From Utricularia gibba (lineage: Eukaryota; Streptophyta; Magnoliopsida; Lamiales; Lentibulariaceae), in contig CM007990.1 in assembly GCA_002189035.1 (NCBI GenBank), forward strand, positions 4,402,001 to 4,466,000: DNA of 64,000 nt, written 5' to 3'. Below, piece after piece: positions 1 to 11,408 of this stretch. The translations under genes were made by a program, and so were the position numbers. Each line of letters starts with the position of its first letter. Positions within the stretch are counted from its first letter, which is position 1. Under the pieces are notes generated by a model. That model was not told the DNA's origin. It saw nothing but the letters and a program-made list of their open reading frames with translations, and ran no database searches.

Positions 1-2437
1 TTGCACCAACGTGTAGTGGTCACAATTGTGGCCCATTTATCTCATTTATATAGCAACATGATACCTACTTTTCTCCAATTTATTTCAATTAAATCTATTT
101 TCAACATGTGCAAGAAGACTAGGGGAAGTAACGTTTTTCTAGCACGTGACAACTTAGTCTAATATGTAAGAACGTGTTTGGTGTATGAGATGAGTATTGA
201 ATGAGTTTATATTATTTAAATATAAATAATTTATTAGTGTTTTAAAATCATAACATATTTGTACATTATTTCATTATACAATATTGTCGATTTCGAACAT
301 CTAACTTTCATGATTTCATATTCTGTTTTTTCAGAGAAAAGTCTTCATTCAAAATTATAAAAGTTTCCTTTATAAAAATTGTTATTTTATTTTATCCATA
401 ACGATATATGATTTATCTAAAATTATTACACTATTCATTTGGTCGAATCTTTTCAACCCTTCTTAAAAACTAAATGTCTAGGGTTCATTCCACCACTGGT
501 TATATGTTTAGATTTAACTATGATATCAAACGTAATAACTCATATGTTATTTTTATAATATTTCATTATAGTGTCTTTTGAGTTTTTAATTTAGACTAAA
601 TAAAACGTAAATTATTTTTATAATGAATTGAATCAGATTTTATTCAATGTAAAAAATATTATGAAAATAAAAATAATTTTTTTAAAAAAATTCTAAATTC
701 AAATTGGTCCGTCCAAGTTTAGTTCTGTGCTCAATCTCAAATATTAAAACTATTATATACCGATCAGTCAAATACATTCTGAAAATATACATAGAAACTT
801 GTTTTTAGCTTACAAGAGATGACCATATTGTTTGGTTGGATCGCGAAATTTCACTAATATCGAAACAAAAAACGGAATCCGATCATAGACTAGACATAAT
901 ATTTTGTTTTTTAGATCAGATATGGCATCGCAAACGATGATTCTTTATCAAATATCATCTCTTGCTTTGCTTGTTTCTCCACAAGAAGCTCGTCCACAAG
1001 AAACGAAACACGTTGGCTCCAAAGTCTGGATGCCTAACTCCTGCTGATCGACTGTCAGCATCCCACTCCCAGCACTAGCACGTGCAGCAAAGGCAGACAT
1101 GGGGGAAAAACCAGAGAATGATAATTCATTCACCCTACTGATAATCATGCAATTAGCCCTCGTGCTTTAGGAGATAAACATCATTAGGGGATGGCTAATC
1201 AGGCTCTCAACGCCCACGCAATACTCTGGATGCTGAGGTAGACGGAGGGGAAATAGCCCTCGTGCTGTAATTCAAAAGCCAGGCCTAGGATGCCGACCAT
1301 TGCCAACGACACCTGAAATTCGCAACGCTCACACAAGCATGTTTAATGGCGAAGGAGACGTACGGGGATGGGCCTACGACTCGCGTTGACCAGGTATCGG
1401 ATCGGATCGTATCACAATTTTGAAATTAAGCATGCGAATAATTAGAGTTCCAAGAGTATGTGGAAATGGGGAGATACTAAGGCCCATGTTCATTAGGCCC
1501 ATGTCATTAGAAATTTAATGAGGTGTTTAGCGGGTGATTAAGTTTATTTTTAAAAGATGGTATAATTAAAATAAATATTTGATATGACATTTTATTTTAA
1601 AGTGAAGATTTGATAATAAATTGATTTTATAGAAAATAAGGGGAGAGGAGCATTTTATTTTAAATTTATTAGAATGTATTTAATAGACTTGTTAATGCTT
1701 TTAATTATGCGTAATTGAAAATTATGTTTATTTGATAAAGGTGTTATTCGAAACCCATACAAAACTTATTGAATTATATGAAAAAAAACTCTCATCCCAC
1801 TTGATTTTTCTTATTAAGCCAAAATTTGGGATTTTTTTTATTTATTATAAATTTACTATCAAATATAATATTATTTTAAATATTTGTTTCTTAAACTTAT
1901 ATATCAAGATATTTTCAATTTTAAGCACATGACATAATTATTTATAAATAAATAATTCAAAATCATATTCTAAACACTTAACGCATAATTAAATTTATCT
2001 ACAAAACACATTTTGAGTTTAAATCCACAAATTTTGTTTATAACTTACATTTTAAACAAGCTAGAAACCATGTAAAGTGTATTTGCATTTTGGTGGATTT
2101 CATATGTAATTACTAATGCACAATATTGTTCGTTTTGAATATTCAATTATTATGATATTTTATACATATTTTGTATACTTTTCTAGGTCACTTATATTCA
2201 TTTTACTCTAGTTTAAACACACTTTAACTTTGGAATTACTATTAAAAATATTTTGATGTGTTTAGGAAAAAGATTCATCCAAAATTTGTATAATTATTCT
2301 ATTCAATTTCATATTTTTCCCCTTCCTCGGTCCATCACATTCCCAAGTCATTGAACCGAGTCGAAGAGTTGTCGAGGCATGATATGGATTTTGGTTTTCT
2401 TGAAAATTTACATGAGAGTCGGCAGTGTAGAGATCTT
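1..2437. other. AT-rich intergenic region
   Basis: I find no gene here. The DNA is AT-rich with a more GC-balanced island at about 950-1,440 that contains only a short, unsupported reading frame. A 13-base direct repeat (TAGCCCTCGTGCT) occurs at 1,154 and again exactly 100 bases later at 1,254. The right-hand end is the downstream flank of the pectinesterase gene, which is read from the minus strand. Confidence 0.6.
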
Positions 2438-3924
2438 CTAAGAGTAATAAGATTGGAGCCACAGATCGGCATCTACGAAAGATGCGTTCAGAAAGGGCGA
2501 GGCCTGAGTTTCGTTGAGCTTCTGTGCATAGGGCACCCTGGTCGTCGTGTTGGATCCCTCGCCTGAGCAGTTGTATTCTCCATAAAACACGCTTCTGAAC
2601 AGCAATCTGTCAGCAGCAATATTCCATTTTAAATGAACAGCACGATGCAGGAATGCTAAAACACTGACTGATCTCGCGTAGGGTCATTGAAATCGCTCCA
2701 GCCCTCCGGCGCGATGACCTCAGACATCGCCGTGTAGGAGAAGACCACCGTGGAGAACGGCCTCCACGCCCGCCCCAGCCAGATTCGCCCCGACCCGCCG
2801 ATGCTGCAGTTGACGAACGCAAACCCGCTCTTCTCGTCCGCCGAGGCTCGCCCGTGGGCCGTCACCGCCCCGTCCACCACTCTGCTTCCGACAGCCAACG
2901 GGCTCGCTATGGAGACAATATGACAGTTCTGTAATGAACTGAGTTATTATATTAATTAAATAAATTAAATTTACATATCAAACATTTTTTTCTATCAATT
3001 TTAAATTAAAAAATATATATATTTTTTAATAATTACCTCATAAAATGACTTGGCGTTGCCAAAAATGAAGTCAATGGAGCCTTGTATGTAACATTCCTTG
3101 AAGTAATGGCGACCCCTGTCGTCATGTAGAGTGTCTTGTGCTCCAAAGAAGCCGCACCCCCAGAACGCCGCCCGGTCGCCGGCGATCCGCAGAGCCACCG
3201 CTTGCGCCCCGATCGCTCCGGGCTTCGGAGTCGGAGCCACATTCTATTCAAACGAGAGAATTTTGTTTTGTTTTTTCTGTACTCAAAAGTGCACATTCAG
3301 AGAGAAGAAGTTGTCGCGTCGCAGACCATAAAGCTTATGTTCTTGGCAACGAAATTTGGCGAGAAGACTTGAACGGAGCCGCTGTAAAATGTCCCGTGGG
3401 AGGAGTTCGCCGTGTCGTTCCAAACGATTGCTGTTGAAGTGTAGCCTTGTCCTTGGAATGTAATGTTAGGCTTCGTCTTCCTCACGATCACCTTCTCACT
3501 TTTTCAGGAAGATTTCGTTATTATGAGCTCACCGGCGGCAATATTCAGATAACTACACAACGAAAAAGCATGCTCACACATAAATCCCACTGTTGATCCA
3601 AATGACGAATTTTTTCAAGCTGGCGGTATCGTTGACGGCATCCACCGCAGCCTGAACGGTGGTGAAGTTGCAGCACCCGTTGGTATCAACGCACAAGACT
3701 GATGTAGTGTTCGTTTCTCCGGGAACGGAGCTCATCGGGAAATCATCGCAGACACTCTTCTCTGTTCCCTTCTCATGATGATGATGATGGCGGTGGTGGT
3801 GTCCAAAAGAAAACCATGGAATCGGGTGATCGCAGAGAATATTGTTGTGGAGGAAAAAGAGAACTGAGTTGGTGGAAGTTAAGGTTGCAAGAACAGAGAC
3901 CAAGATGGAGATAATAAGGTTCAT
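2438..3924 (-). CDS. Pectinesterase (pectin methylesterase, CE8), probable PME8/15 type, without a PMEI pro-domain
   Basis: Removes methyl esters from cell-wall homogalacturonan in the apoplast. Five exons join in phase: 3924-3580, 3494-3327, 3243-3037, 2928-2669 and 2594-2438, giving 378 residues. The family motifs are all present: GAQAV (Gln185), GAQDTLHD (Gln207, Asp208), GSIDFIFGN (Asp229) and LGRAWRPFS (Arg293, Trp295), so it should be active. The start is the ATG at 3924, which opens a hydrophobic signal-peptide-like stretch ([15 protein letters not shown]). The N-terminal segment is too short for a PMEI inhibitor domain, so this is a group-2 enzyme. A histidine cluster lies at residues 42-50. 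The intron 2 donor (GTCTGC) is weak but keeps the conserved NISFM-NVAP junction. The intron 1 acceptor, after GTGAG, is the least certain boundary. The gene is divergent from the TTC4 homologue. Confidence 0.9.
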
Positions 3925-4893
3925 GTTGATGCTCTCATGGCTGGGGAGATGGAGGATGTGATATAAATGGGGCACAGTGCTTTGAGTACAAGGATGCAGT
4001 TTTATTTCTTGGAAGACATCTTCCTGTCCGAATGAGAAAACGTGCAGATACAGACCATCACATAGCTTCCGACAACAACAGCATTATGCGTAGACAGACA
4101 AATCATGGCAATGATGCAACAGAATAGAGACAACATTTAGGAACCGATCGATTGGTTAATCCATGAACCGTCAAACAGCTTGATTTAGTTTGGATTAGAA
4201 CTGTTAGAACTCAAAAACCCTATTTACCATGCTCTCTTTGGACCATTTATACTCTCTCACATATACTATGTCCAAAAAAATATATCAAGAATGCATAAAT
4301 TTCTCACAATAGTGAGAGGCTGGCAATATTTCTAAATACCTCTGCTTTCATTGGATACTTTCATCTGCAACAACGCTGCAGTTTCCCCTTCTTGGCCTTG
4401 AGGCCCTTCACCATTTTCCCTTGCTGCCCACACAGCTCCTTGCACTGCATTCTCACCTCTCAAAACTCCCAAACCCGCATGCATTTTGTTGTATTAGAAC
4501 AAACAATTTCGTTTGGAGATTGAAAGTGAAATAATTAAGTATATAATAAATTATAAATTATTAATAATTAATTATATTTAATATTCTCTAATATGATTGA
4601 TGTTTCTTATATATTTAAATTTTACGTATACTCGATTAATCAAATTCTTAATTTCAATAATTGAGACAATTTACAACCTCTCACCTTTGACTTGCATTGA
4701 TTAAAATCGCTGGATATATTCATATGCATCCGTTAGATACCATGAAACACCAGAGTTTGAGGTCTTTTCGGGAAAGGTTTCAGAAACACTTAATAATCGT
4801 GTTGGACATTTTAGTAATTTAGCTTTATGGGTAGTTTGTTATTATTTAGGTAATAAAGAAAAAAAAGAGACACTTGTTTTTGAACTGAGAAAC
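3925..4893. promoter_or_regulatory. Shared upstream region between pectinesterase (-) and TTC4 homologue (+)
   Basis: This 969-base interval separates two divergently transcribed genes and should hold both promoters. A TATA-like TTTATAT lies on the minus strand about 35-45 bases before the pectinesterase ATG, which would imply a very short leader. The middle (about 4,500-4,700) is AT-rich and featureless. No other element could be assigned by eye. Confidence 0.35.
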
Positions 4894-7187
4894 ATGGCTT
4901 TGTTGATGGACGCCGGCGCAGAGCCAAAAACAGACGAAGAAATCTTTGACCTGGAGGCTATCGCTGCCCTCAAAGAATCTACGGCTATCGAACTCAAGGT
5001 CTCTAACTTCAAATTATTCTTCTTTTTCATTTTCTTGGTGTAATTACAGATTTGTTCACTGGTTGTGCGTGTGCATAATCTCGATTAGAACTTTTTGGGT
5101 TAAACTTTTGGATGTAAATTGATTCTTCTTGGGTTGGTAATCTTGAGGTGTCGGAACTAGCTTCCCGCTTCCTTTCCAATAAATCTCTTCTAGTGTGGTT
5201 GTTTCTCAAGATATTAAAATATTTGGGGGTGGTTAATCCATTTTTCAGATATAAATGAATAATATGCTTTATAAGGATAAGCGTAAAGCAGTAAACTTGA
5301 TCAAGGTGTCTTCTTTCCATCTGTCTTCTGAAATTGCAACAATGTTGTTTTAATATTTCATGACTGATTTTAGGAAAAGGGAAATGAATATGTGAAGAAA
5401 GGGAGCAAGCACTATCTTGATGCAATTGATTGCTACACCAGGGCTATTAATCAGAAGGCATTGAGTGATTCTGAGAACTCTGTATTGTATTCAAATAGGG
5501 CGCACGTGAATCTGCTCTTAGGAAATTTCAGGAGAGCCCTGGAAGATGTTGAGCAGGCAATTAGACTTTGTCCTACAAACATTAAGGTCTGCCTTTCACC
5601 ACTTTTGTTATAATGTACCATGTTGATCTGTCCGTCAGAATACCCATTTCTTTGATTACATGTAGGCTATTTACAGGGCCGCTAAAGCAACAGTATCACT
5701 TGATCTGTTGGATGAAGCTGAATCATATTGTGAAAAAGGCCTTCAGCTGTCTCCTGAAAATATAGAACTGAAGAAATTGGCTGGACTAGTGAATGCTAAA
5801 AAACTGGAGCACAGCAAGCACGAAATAGAAGTTGCTAATGCTGTCAAAGCAGCTGAGGTTCTAGGTCCTATTCACTGGTTGAAATTACATCTTTTCCCAT
5901 ATTTTTGAAGACTCATATTTGAAATGGTGCAGGCCCTTGTCTCTTCCTTTGAGAGTAGAAAGATAAAAATGGGAAAACCAATGTATCAAGAGCTCACAGG
6001 AATTAAGAAACCAATGCTCGATAAACACAATATCATTCATTGGCCTGTCCTATTCCTCTATGCAGAGGCTATGTCTAGCGACTTTATTGAGGATTTCTGT
6101 GAGACTGACATGTTCTCCGTTCACTTGGACACAATATCCTCGCATCGAATTGCTTTATTTTTTGCCGTTACATTATGATTCTTGTTACCTTGAATCCGTT
6201 GAGGGAATGTCTCACTGTGAAGTCTGTTACTGTCATGAGCCTTAGCTTTCTAACATGTTTTCAGAATCGGCTCTGCCTCTTCCCTGGGATAGAGAAAAGG
6301 CATACCTCCGGCATGCACTTGAGCTATACTATGAGGTAACAGCTATACACCACAGCAACTGTTTGCACTATGAACCCTTTTTAAGTGATTAACACCTACA
6401 TTTGTTTTCAAAAAAATTGTTAGTCCCTCCAAACCGTGATTTTCTCTGCATTAGCATATAGATCGTCCGCACTGAATGATGTTTATACCTGCCATTATTC
6501 TTTTCAATTCTATTAGATATTTTTTTGCTTTCTGAGTTAACAGGTCTACCCCGGGGTGACATTGTCTAGGAAAGAAATCCTCTGGTATCTGTTACAAGGG
6601 ACTGCTGCATCTAATCTAGAAAACATTTGTGGTGAAGAGACTGATGATGCTGGTCATCGTTCTCTTTCAAATGGTATGAGTTTATTGACTCCTTATAACT
6701 CCAGACAGTGAGTAAACTGTAAAATTACTGGATCAAATAGTGGAGGACCCATCTATTATAGCTTCTGTTTAAATTTGAAGTGCTATTTTCCCTTCCACAT
6801 TATGGGGTTTCCAACGTATTCCTCTGCACTGTCCATCAACTTTTATATTCCATGTTAATGTTTGTCTGTTGCCTGTATCAGATCATTTAAACTGCCTGGC
6901 AATGCCAACCTTTTTGGTCTTTTACGCAGGAGGTGGCCCAAAATGGGTGAGAGTAAATGAAAGGGCAACTCTTCACGATGTTCTCATGAAGCCTGATATG
7001 ATCATTCCGGGAATTCCTGGTTTGTCCATGCTACCTTGTACCAATATATAAATTATGCAGTTTATAAAGAATAAATACTTCAGTTCCAAATCTTTGCTTC
7101 TCCTTGTGTGCAGTGTTTTTCATTGTTTCAAGAATGTCAAGCTTCTATAAGGTTTTCAGGTCCGGGAATTGGGCTCCAAATCTTTGA
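4894..7187 (+). CDS. TTC4: TTC4/Cns1-type TPR co-chaperone
   Basis: Homologue of TTC4 (yeast Cns1), an Hsp90/Hsp70 co-chaperone. Eight exons join in phase: 4894-4998, 5374-5586, 5666-5857, 5933-6133, 6255-6335, 6544-6673, 6930-7019 and 7114-7187, giving 361 residues. The start opens the plant-specific MALLMDAGAEP. Three TPR motifs follow (KKGSKHYLDAIDCYTRAI, then SVLYSNRAHVNLLLGNFRRA, then the AIYRAAKATVSL repeat). The C-terminal half has the TTC4 wheel domain, including HWPVLFLYAEAMSSDFIEDF and LPLPWD, and ends in a SGNWAPNL tail. Intron 4 (6134-6254) has AT-AC ends and is described separately. It is needed to give HLDT-MFSESALPLPW, which matches relatives. The gene ends tail-to-tail with the glyoxal oxidase gene. 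It looks intact. Confidence 0.92.
6134..6254 (+). other. Candidate U12-type AT-AC intron in the TTC4 homologue
   Basis: This 121-base intron starts with ATATCCTC, one base off the U12 5' consensus ATATCCTT. It ends in AC, with a branch-site-like GCCTTAGC about 10-12 bases before the end. Removing it joins exon 4 (phase 0, ending in codon ACA) to exon 5 (starting ATG TTT TCA GAA) and restores the conserved protein. The nearest alternative, a GT donor at GCC|GTTACA with the following TTTTCAG acceptor, does not keep the reading phase. Confidence 0.75.
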
Positions 7188-7520
7188 ATTGCTCGTACAA
7201 AGCAATTTTCCATCAGTGTAACCAAAACTGATCACTAAATAGAGTAAGAACATCGAAGGTGAGATAAGAGATTGAAGATATGATTTCTACCTAATAGGGT
7301 AGAGCAAATGTAGTATGGGTCTGTTCCCCGGACTGCATGTTTTGTTATTATAGATGTTTTTAATATAGTATTTACTGGATCTTCTTTGTAAGACAAGGAC
7401 GCCTGCGTTCTCAAGACCTCATGTCTAGGTATTCATGATATGTGTGGTTCACATTGTATGAACCTGTTAGTTTGTTTTTTCTAGTTTTGTTTACTTCTAT
7501 GACATTTCACTGTTGTGATG
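7188..7520. other. Tail-to-tail intergenic spacer
   Basis: These 333 bases lie between the stop codons of the TTC4 homologue (+) and the glyoxal oxidase-like gene (-). They should contain both 3' untranslated regions. I see no coding signal. Confidence 0.6.
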
Positions 7521-9149
7521 TCACTGGATTTTGATCCACATACTAGTACTAGGGATCACGCCATGCACCACGAACAGCATATAATATCCAGGTGGAGCAA
7601 TCTCCACTGTTGATGGTGCTACAGCATCAGCATGGCAGCTATGGTTGAAGTCAAAGTTGCTGCACCTCACCGCTGCTACTTTCAGGACTACCATCCTCTG
7701 GTTCATGGAAAAAGAATGTGTGTTGAACGGTGGTGCAAGTATTCTGATGCTGATCATGCTCGCTCCGAGGAAGCTTTTCATCCTGAATTGAACGGTGAAA
7801 ATACTTGAGTAGCTCAGTATCTCGTCGATGAAGGTGATACTTGGCCTCAGGTAGTCGTTCTCAGGCGACAGGTAAGGCGGAGAAAAGGACTCCAAGCTCA
7901 AATCCGTGGGATACGCGACGTTGGTAAAGTTGTAATACACATGTGGGTTGCTGCCGCCGACCAGCACCCGCCCGTCGGTGAGCAGAATGGCGGTGGAATG
8001 ATAAAGCCTCGGTCTTGTAGATTCAGCCATGACAGAGAATCGGAAGTGGGCCTCTTCATTCATCTTGTATATCACCGGCCTTTTGACTGGATTTCTAGCC
8101 TTTTCCCACCCCGCTGTGCCGGCGCTGGCTCCATTTATGATGATCAAATCACCGTTAGGGAGAATCAGCATGTCTCCCATCACTCGCGGTATCGGCATCT
8201 GTTCGAGCTTCCAGTTGGGTTCTTCATCTGTTATTTTCAGGCGGCCACAGGTGTCAGAGGAGCGTGGAAAGATACCACGATCGGTCTCCCTGAAAGCAGT
8301 TGCTGGGGCGCCACCGCATATCATGATTTCTACCTCAATCTGGTCAGCGTTTTCATCTATAGGGAGCAGCACCGATGAGCCGGAGCTCGGATAGTTCCGA
8401 GCATCGCCGCCTCCGAATGTGGGGAACTCCTTGATGACGTGATCGTGCTTGTAATCGAATAAGATGGACCTCGTGTTCGCGAAGATGAACAGGTTTCCAT
8501 CGGGAAGAAGATGAACGAATGGATACAAATTGTTCTCTGAAGCGTCTCTGGTTTGTCTCAAGAAGTCCATGTTAACTGCTCCGTAACTCCTGGGCCAGAA
8601 TTCGTAGTTGAACTGCCGCCTCCCACCGACGACAATCGTGCTCCCGTCGGGCAGAATCTGTGCTGTGGCGTACCATCTTCGCTGTGCAAGAACACCTGGA
8701 AACTCGTTCCAGTCGCAGTCTCGGTCGGCGCAGGGTGCCAGTGTACGCACAGCGTGATCTCCATCGTTGAAACCTCCAGCTTGAAGAAGAGTTCCGTTGG
8801 GAAGCACAGCCCCTGAAGAACACCAGGTATCAGTCTGCACCATCAGTGCACGGAAGGTGTTCGACCCAATGTCGTAGAGAACAGAATGTGCTGTGCAGTC
8901 CGTTTTCAATGCCGTGTCGTTGGCGTCATGACGGCACTGCCCATCGGGAAGAGAGATATTCGAAGGGCCGAAGTCCGTCCGGTCGAAAATGACAACCTTG
9001 TTATTGCTGAGCAGCTGCATGTGCATGGCAGAAATACCAATGCTTTGCTGCAGGAGAGACCACTCCCCATTGAAGCTCGGAGATGAAGCAACGAGTATGG
9101 AGGTCGTTGCGGCTGCGATGACCAACAAAAACATCGTCATCAGCATCAT
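7521..9149 (-). CDS. Glyoxal oxidase-like copper radical oxidase (aldehyde oxidase GLOX type)
   Basis: Secreted copper radical oxidase of the glyoxal/galactose oxidase family. Relatives oxidise small aldehydes to acids with release of hydrogen peroxide, and some plant members act in pollen and tapetum. It is a single-exon frame of 542 residues, normal for the family. The ATG at 9149 is followed by a signal peptide (FLLVIAAATTSILVASS). Fungal glyoxal oxidase numbering maps onto Cys110 (WCSSG) and Tyr160 (RRWYATAQ) for the Cys-Tyr cofactor, and onto Tyr383-His384 (RLYHST) and His478 (THSFSMNQR) as copper ligands. All four positions are conserved, so it should be active. Kelch-like LPDG/LPNG repeats occur throughout. 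The ORF is richer in GC than the flanking DNA. It lies just downstream of the GH17 gene on the same strand. Confidence 0.93.
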   Translation of the reverse strand: MMLMTMFLLVIAAATTSILVASSPSFNGEWSLLQQSIGISAMHMQLLSNNKVVIFDRTDFGPSNISLPDGQCRHDANDTALKTDCTAHSVLYDIGSNTFRALMVQTDTWCSSGAVLPNGTLLQAGGFNDGDHAVRTLAPCADRDCDWNEFPGVLAQRRWYATAQILPDGSTIVVGGRRQFNYEFWPRSYGAVNMDFLRQTRDASENNLYPFVHLLPDGNLFIFANTRSILFDYKHDHVIKEFPTFGGGDARNYPSSGSSVLLPIDENADQIEVEIMICGGAPATAFRETDRGIFPRSSDTCGRLKITDEEPNWKLEQMPIPRVMGDMLILPNGDLIIINGASAGTAGWEKARNPVKRPVIYKMNEEAHFRFSVMAESTRPRLYHSTAILLTDGRVLVGGSNPHVYYNFTNVAYPTDLSLESFSPPYLSPENDYLRPSITFIDEILSYSSIFTVQFRMKSFLGASMISIRILAPPFNTHSFSMNQRMVVLKVAAVRCSNFDFNHSCHADAVAPSTVEIAPPGYYMLFVVHGVIPSTSMWIKIQ

Positions 9150-9793
9150 GATCCAGATGAATTTAAAGGGTTTTTCTTGGAATGGTAGATATGCCTTCTT
9201 TCTGGTAAGATTCTGGTGTGTTTCATGTTCCTTTATTCATCTGAGAGCTTTAGATTCGGACAACTTGCTAATGCACCAAGGTTTCTTGCACTGCAGAGCA
9301 GAACACAAAGAAGGTGATGCTAATATTTCTCTGTCATGGTTTCAGCAATGTCCGAAACTACAGTCCTTGCAAGACTTGCTTTATTCCAGAGCAGACAAGG
9401 AGAGGGTAAGACCGCCCACACATGCTCCAAGGTGCATCTAGGTATCTTTTCTATGAAAAGTTCCCAGTTCTTCATTTCCTTTTCAACCCATCTCCCTTAA
9501 AATTCTCAGCTTTTAATCTATTCCTCTGTACCCCTCTTCCATTTACATTGAACTTTATCTGAATTGAAGACGAAAAGTAGAATATTTTGGTGCCAACGTA
9601 GAGTTAGTAGTGGTGATATTCTTTCGTTAGTTTTTACTGCAGCAAGCAAAGCGTAAGCTTACTTCTGAGTTTTGTGTTAATTGCTTCACTGAAAACGTGA
9701 CTGCAACCAGCAACACAGAAAAAAGGCAACACCCCTGAGAGCTACTTCATTTTTCCTCTTTCTTATCAACAGGTTGGATCTCCCCTCAACATC
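9150..9793. promoter_or_regulatory. GLOX upstream region / GH17 3' flank
   Basis: These 644 bases lie between the GLOX start codon and the stop codon of the upstream GH17-X8 gene. Both are on the minus strand, so the interval must hold the GH17 3' end and the GLOX promoter. I could not place a convincing TATA box. The plus-strand open frame here has no family resemblance. Confidence 0.4.
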
Positions 9794-11408
9794 TCAAATG
9801 CCTAAACAAAACCAAGCAACAACCAGTAGCATCATCAGCAGATGGAGCGGTGGCCGGACTGCGGATGACACGCTTTTGGTCACCCCGCCCAGGTCTCTGA
9901 GATCGGCCCCTATAATTTCCAGCTGAAAGTCGCAGGTCCGGATGGAGGGATCGTCCGGCACCACCTCGCCCAGACCATCGAAATCGCACATCGTGCCGTC
10001 GGCGCTGTACTGCGCGTTGGTCTGAAACACAGAGTTGAAGGCGTAGGATACATTGTGCTCGAATGACAGGAAGCTGCATGAACCCCCTGGATAAAGAGGT
10101 GTGCAATCCGCCAGGGCGCACGCCAAGCCGAACTGCTGCTGCACTTTCGTCATGTTGGATGTGTCCCCATTGAACACACACCACCTACTCTTCCAGGTAC
10201 ACGTTATTCCCTGTAATCATACATGTACTTAACCTTATTTCCTCGTACCTCTTTGGCATGTAGACCGTCCCTTTTGCTACGGTGGGGTAGACGTCGCCGC
10301 CCCGGCCGGAAAGATCGATCCTGAACTTAGGTTCACCGTTGGACTTGTAGATCCCCCAGTGACGCGTATAGGGTTGCTCCTGGGTGACCCCCATCATGTT
10401 CTCATCAGCCAAGCTACTGATATAAATCTCTATGGAAGCTCCCGGTCGTAGATGCGTCCCCTTGTCGTTCCTGATATGAGGGAGCAGCCCCTTGTAGAAG
10501 CGCTCCGCATTCGCCGGACTCGCCGCCGGGTGGCCGTCCGTCGGCCACCCGATTTGCGCGATGACGATCTTGACATCCGGCCACCCGGCTTTGGTCAAGG
10601 CGACGATGAATGAATCGTAGATCAACTCGAAAGCGTTGGTGTACACATGGGAGCCGTCCTGGACGGAGAAGTTGGACTTGTTGTCCATGAAGGCGAACTC
10701 CAGCGGCAGCCCGTTCCGGATGACGAACTCGAACGGCACCAGTGCGACGGAGAACGGAGAGTTGGTGCCGTCCATGATGCGGAGATACTCCATCACATGC
10801 TCCTTGTAGAGTGGATTGAAATCCGCCTCCGACGGCTTCGTTATGGGGTTCAACACGTCGACGCTGTGCACGACGGTGGCGTGAAGGTAGTCGTGCAGGT
10901 TCACAACGATGGCCCTCTTCAACACCCTCATCGCTCCGATCGCCAGGACGTACCTCGTCGTGTTGCCTGGTAATGTTACGTCTGTTGCCACCTGCAGGTA
11001 CCTGCGACCGGAGAACACGATCCACATTCAAGAAATGCAGACACAGAGCACGTCTGCATGCTCGAATATTCACCTCACGTCGATGCCCATATTCTTGAAT
11101 GATCGAACGTGCTGGTTCAACCAGTATCTGGGTATCCCGACCTGGTCCTGGACGAACTTCAGGTTGGATGACGGTAACGTGAGCGTGACGACGATCCCGG
11201 TATTCGAAAATGCCTTCATCGCCTTCACTTCCACGCTGAAAGTCCTCAGATACTTGATCTCGTTTTGCAGCATTATGTCCGCCACCATAGACGGCAGCAG
11301 CCGGTGGGTCGTTTTGCGTCCCCAGTTGACGCCAATGTTACCGGATTCCGCTGCGAGTAGCATCGCCATCAACGTGAAGGCTGCGATCACCGGCGGTAGA
11401 TTCTCCAT
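9794..11408 (-). CDS. GH17 + X8 (CBM43) protein, glucan endo-1,3-beta-glucosidase 8-like, probably catalytically inactive
   Basis: Three exons join in phase: 11408-11074, 11001-10249 and 10184-9794, giving 492 residues. The start ATG at 11408 opens a signal peptide (MENLPPVIAAFTLMAMLLAA) followed by the mature GH17 start NIGVNWGR. The X8 domain begins at RWCVFNG and has the expected cysteines (LACALADC, PGGSCSFL, TMCDF). A hydrophobic C-terminal tail (LHLLMMLLVVAWFCLGI) suggests GPI anchoring, so the protein probably sits on the outer plasma membrane against callose. In relatives the acid/base lies in VAVGNEPF and the nucleophile in VGEVGWPT. Here these read LQVATDVT (Asp119) and VIAQIGWPT (Gln261), so both catalytic glutamates are replaced while the fold remains well conserved. 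It may bind callose rather than cut it. Splice phases and frame are intact. Confidence 0.9.

Noticed and set aside
948-1148. 66-residue minus-strand open frame
   Set aside because: No recognisable family, no splice context, and length expected by chance.
3925-3975. 17-residue upstream extension of the pectinesterase frame
   Set aside because: It begins at GTG, not ATG, and the next ATG (3924) starts the signal peptide.
6130-6270. A GT-AG intron in TTC4 using GCC|GTTACA as donor and TTTTCAG as acceptor
   Set aside because: It breaks the reading phase and inserts an unconserved segment. The AT-AC choice keeps phase and conserved residues.
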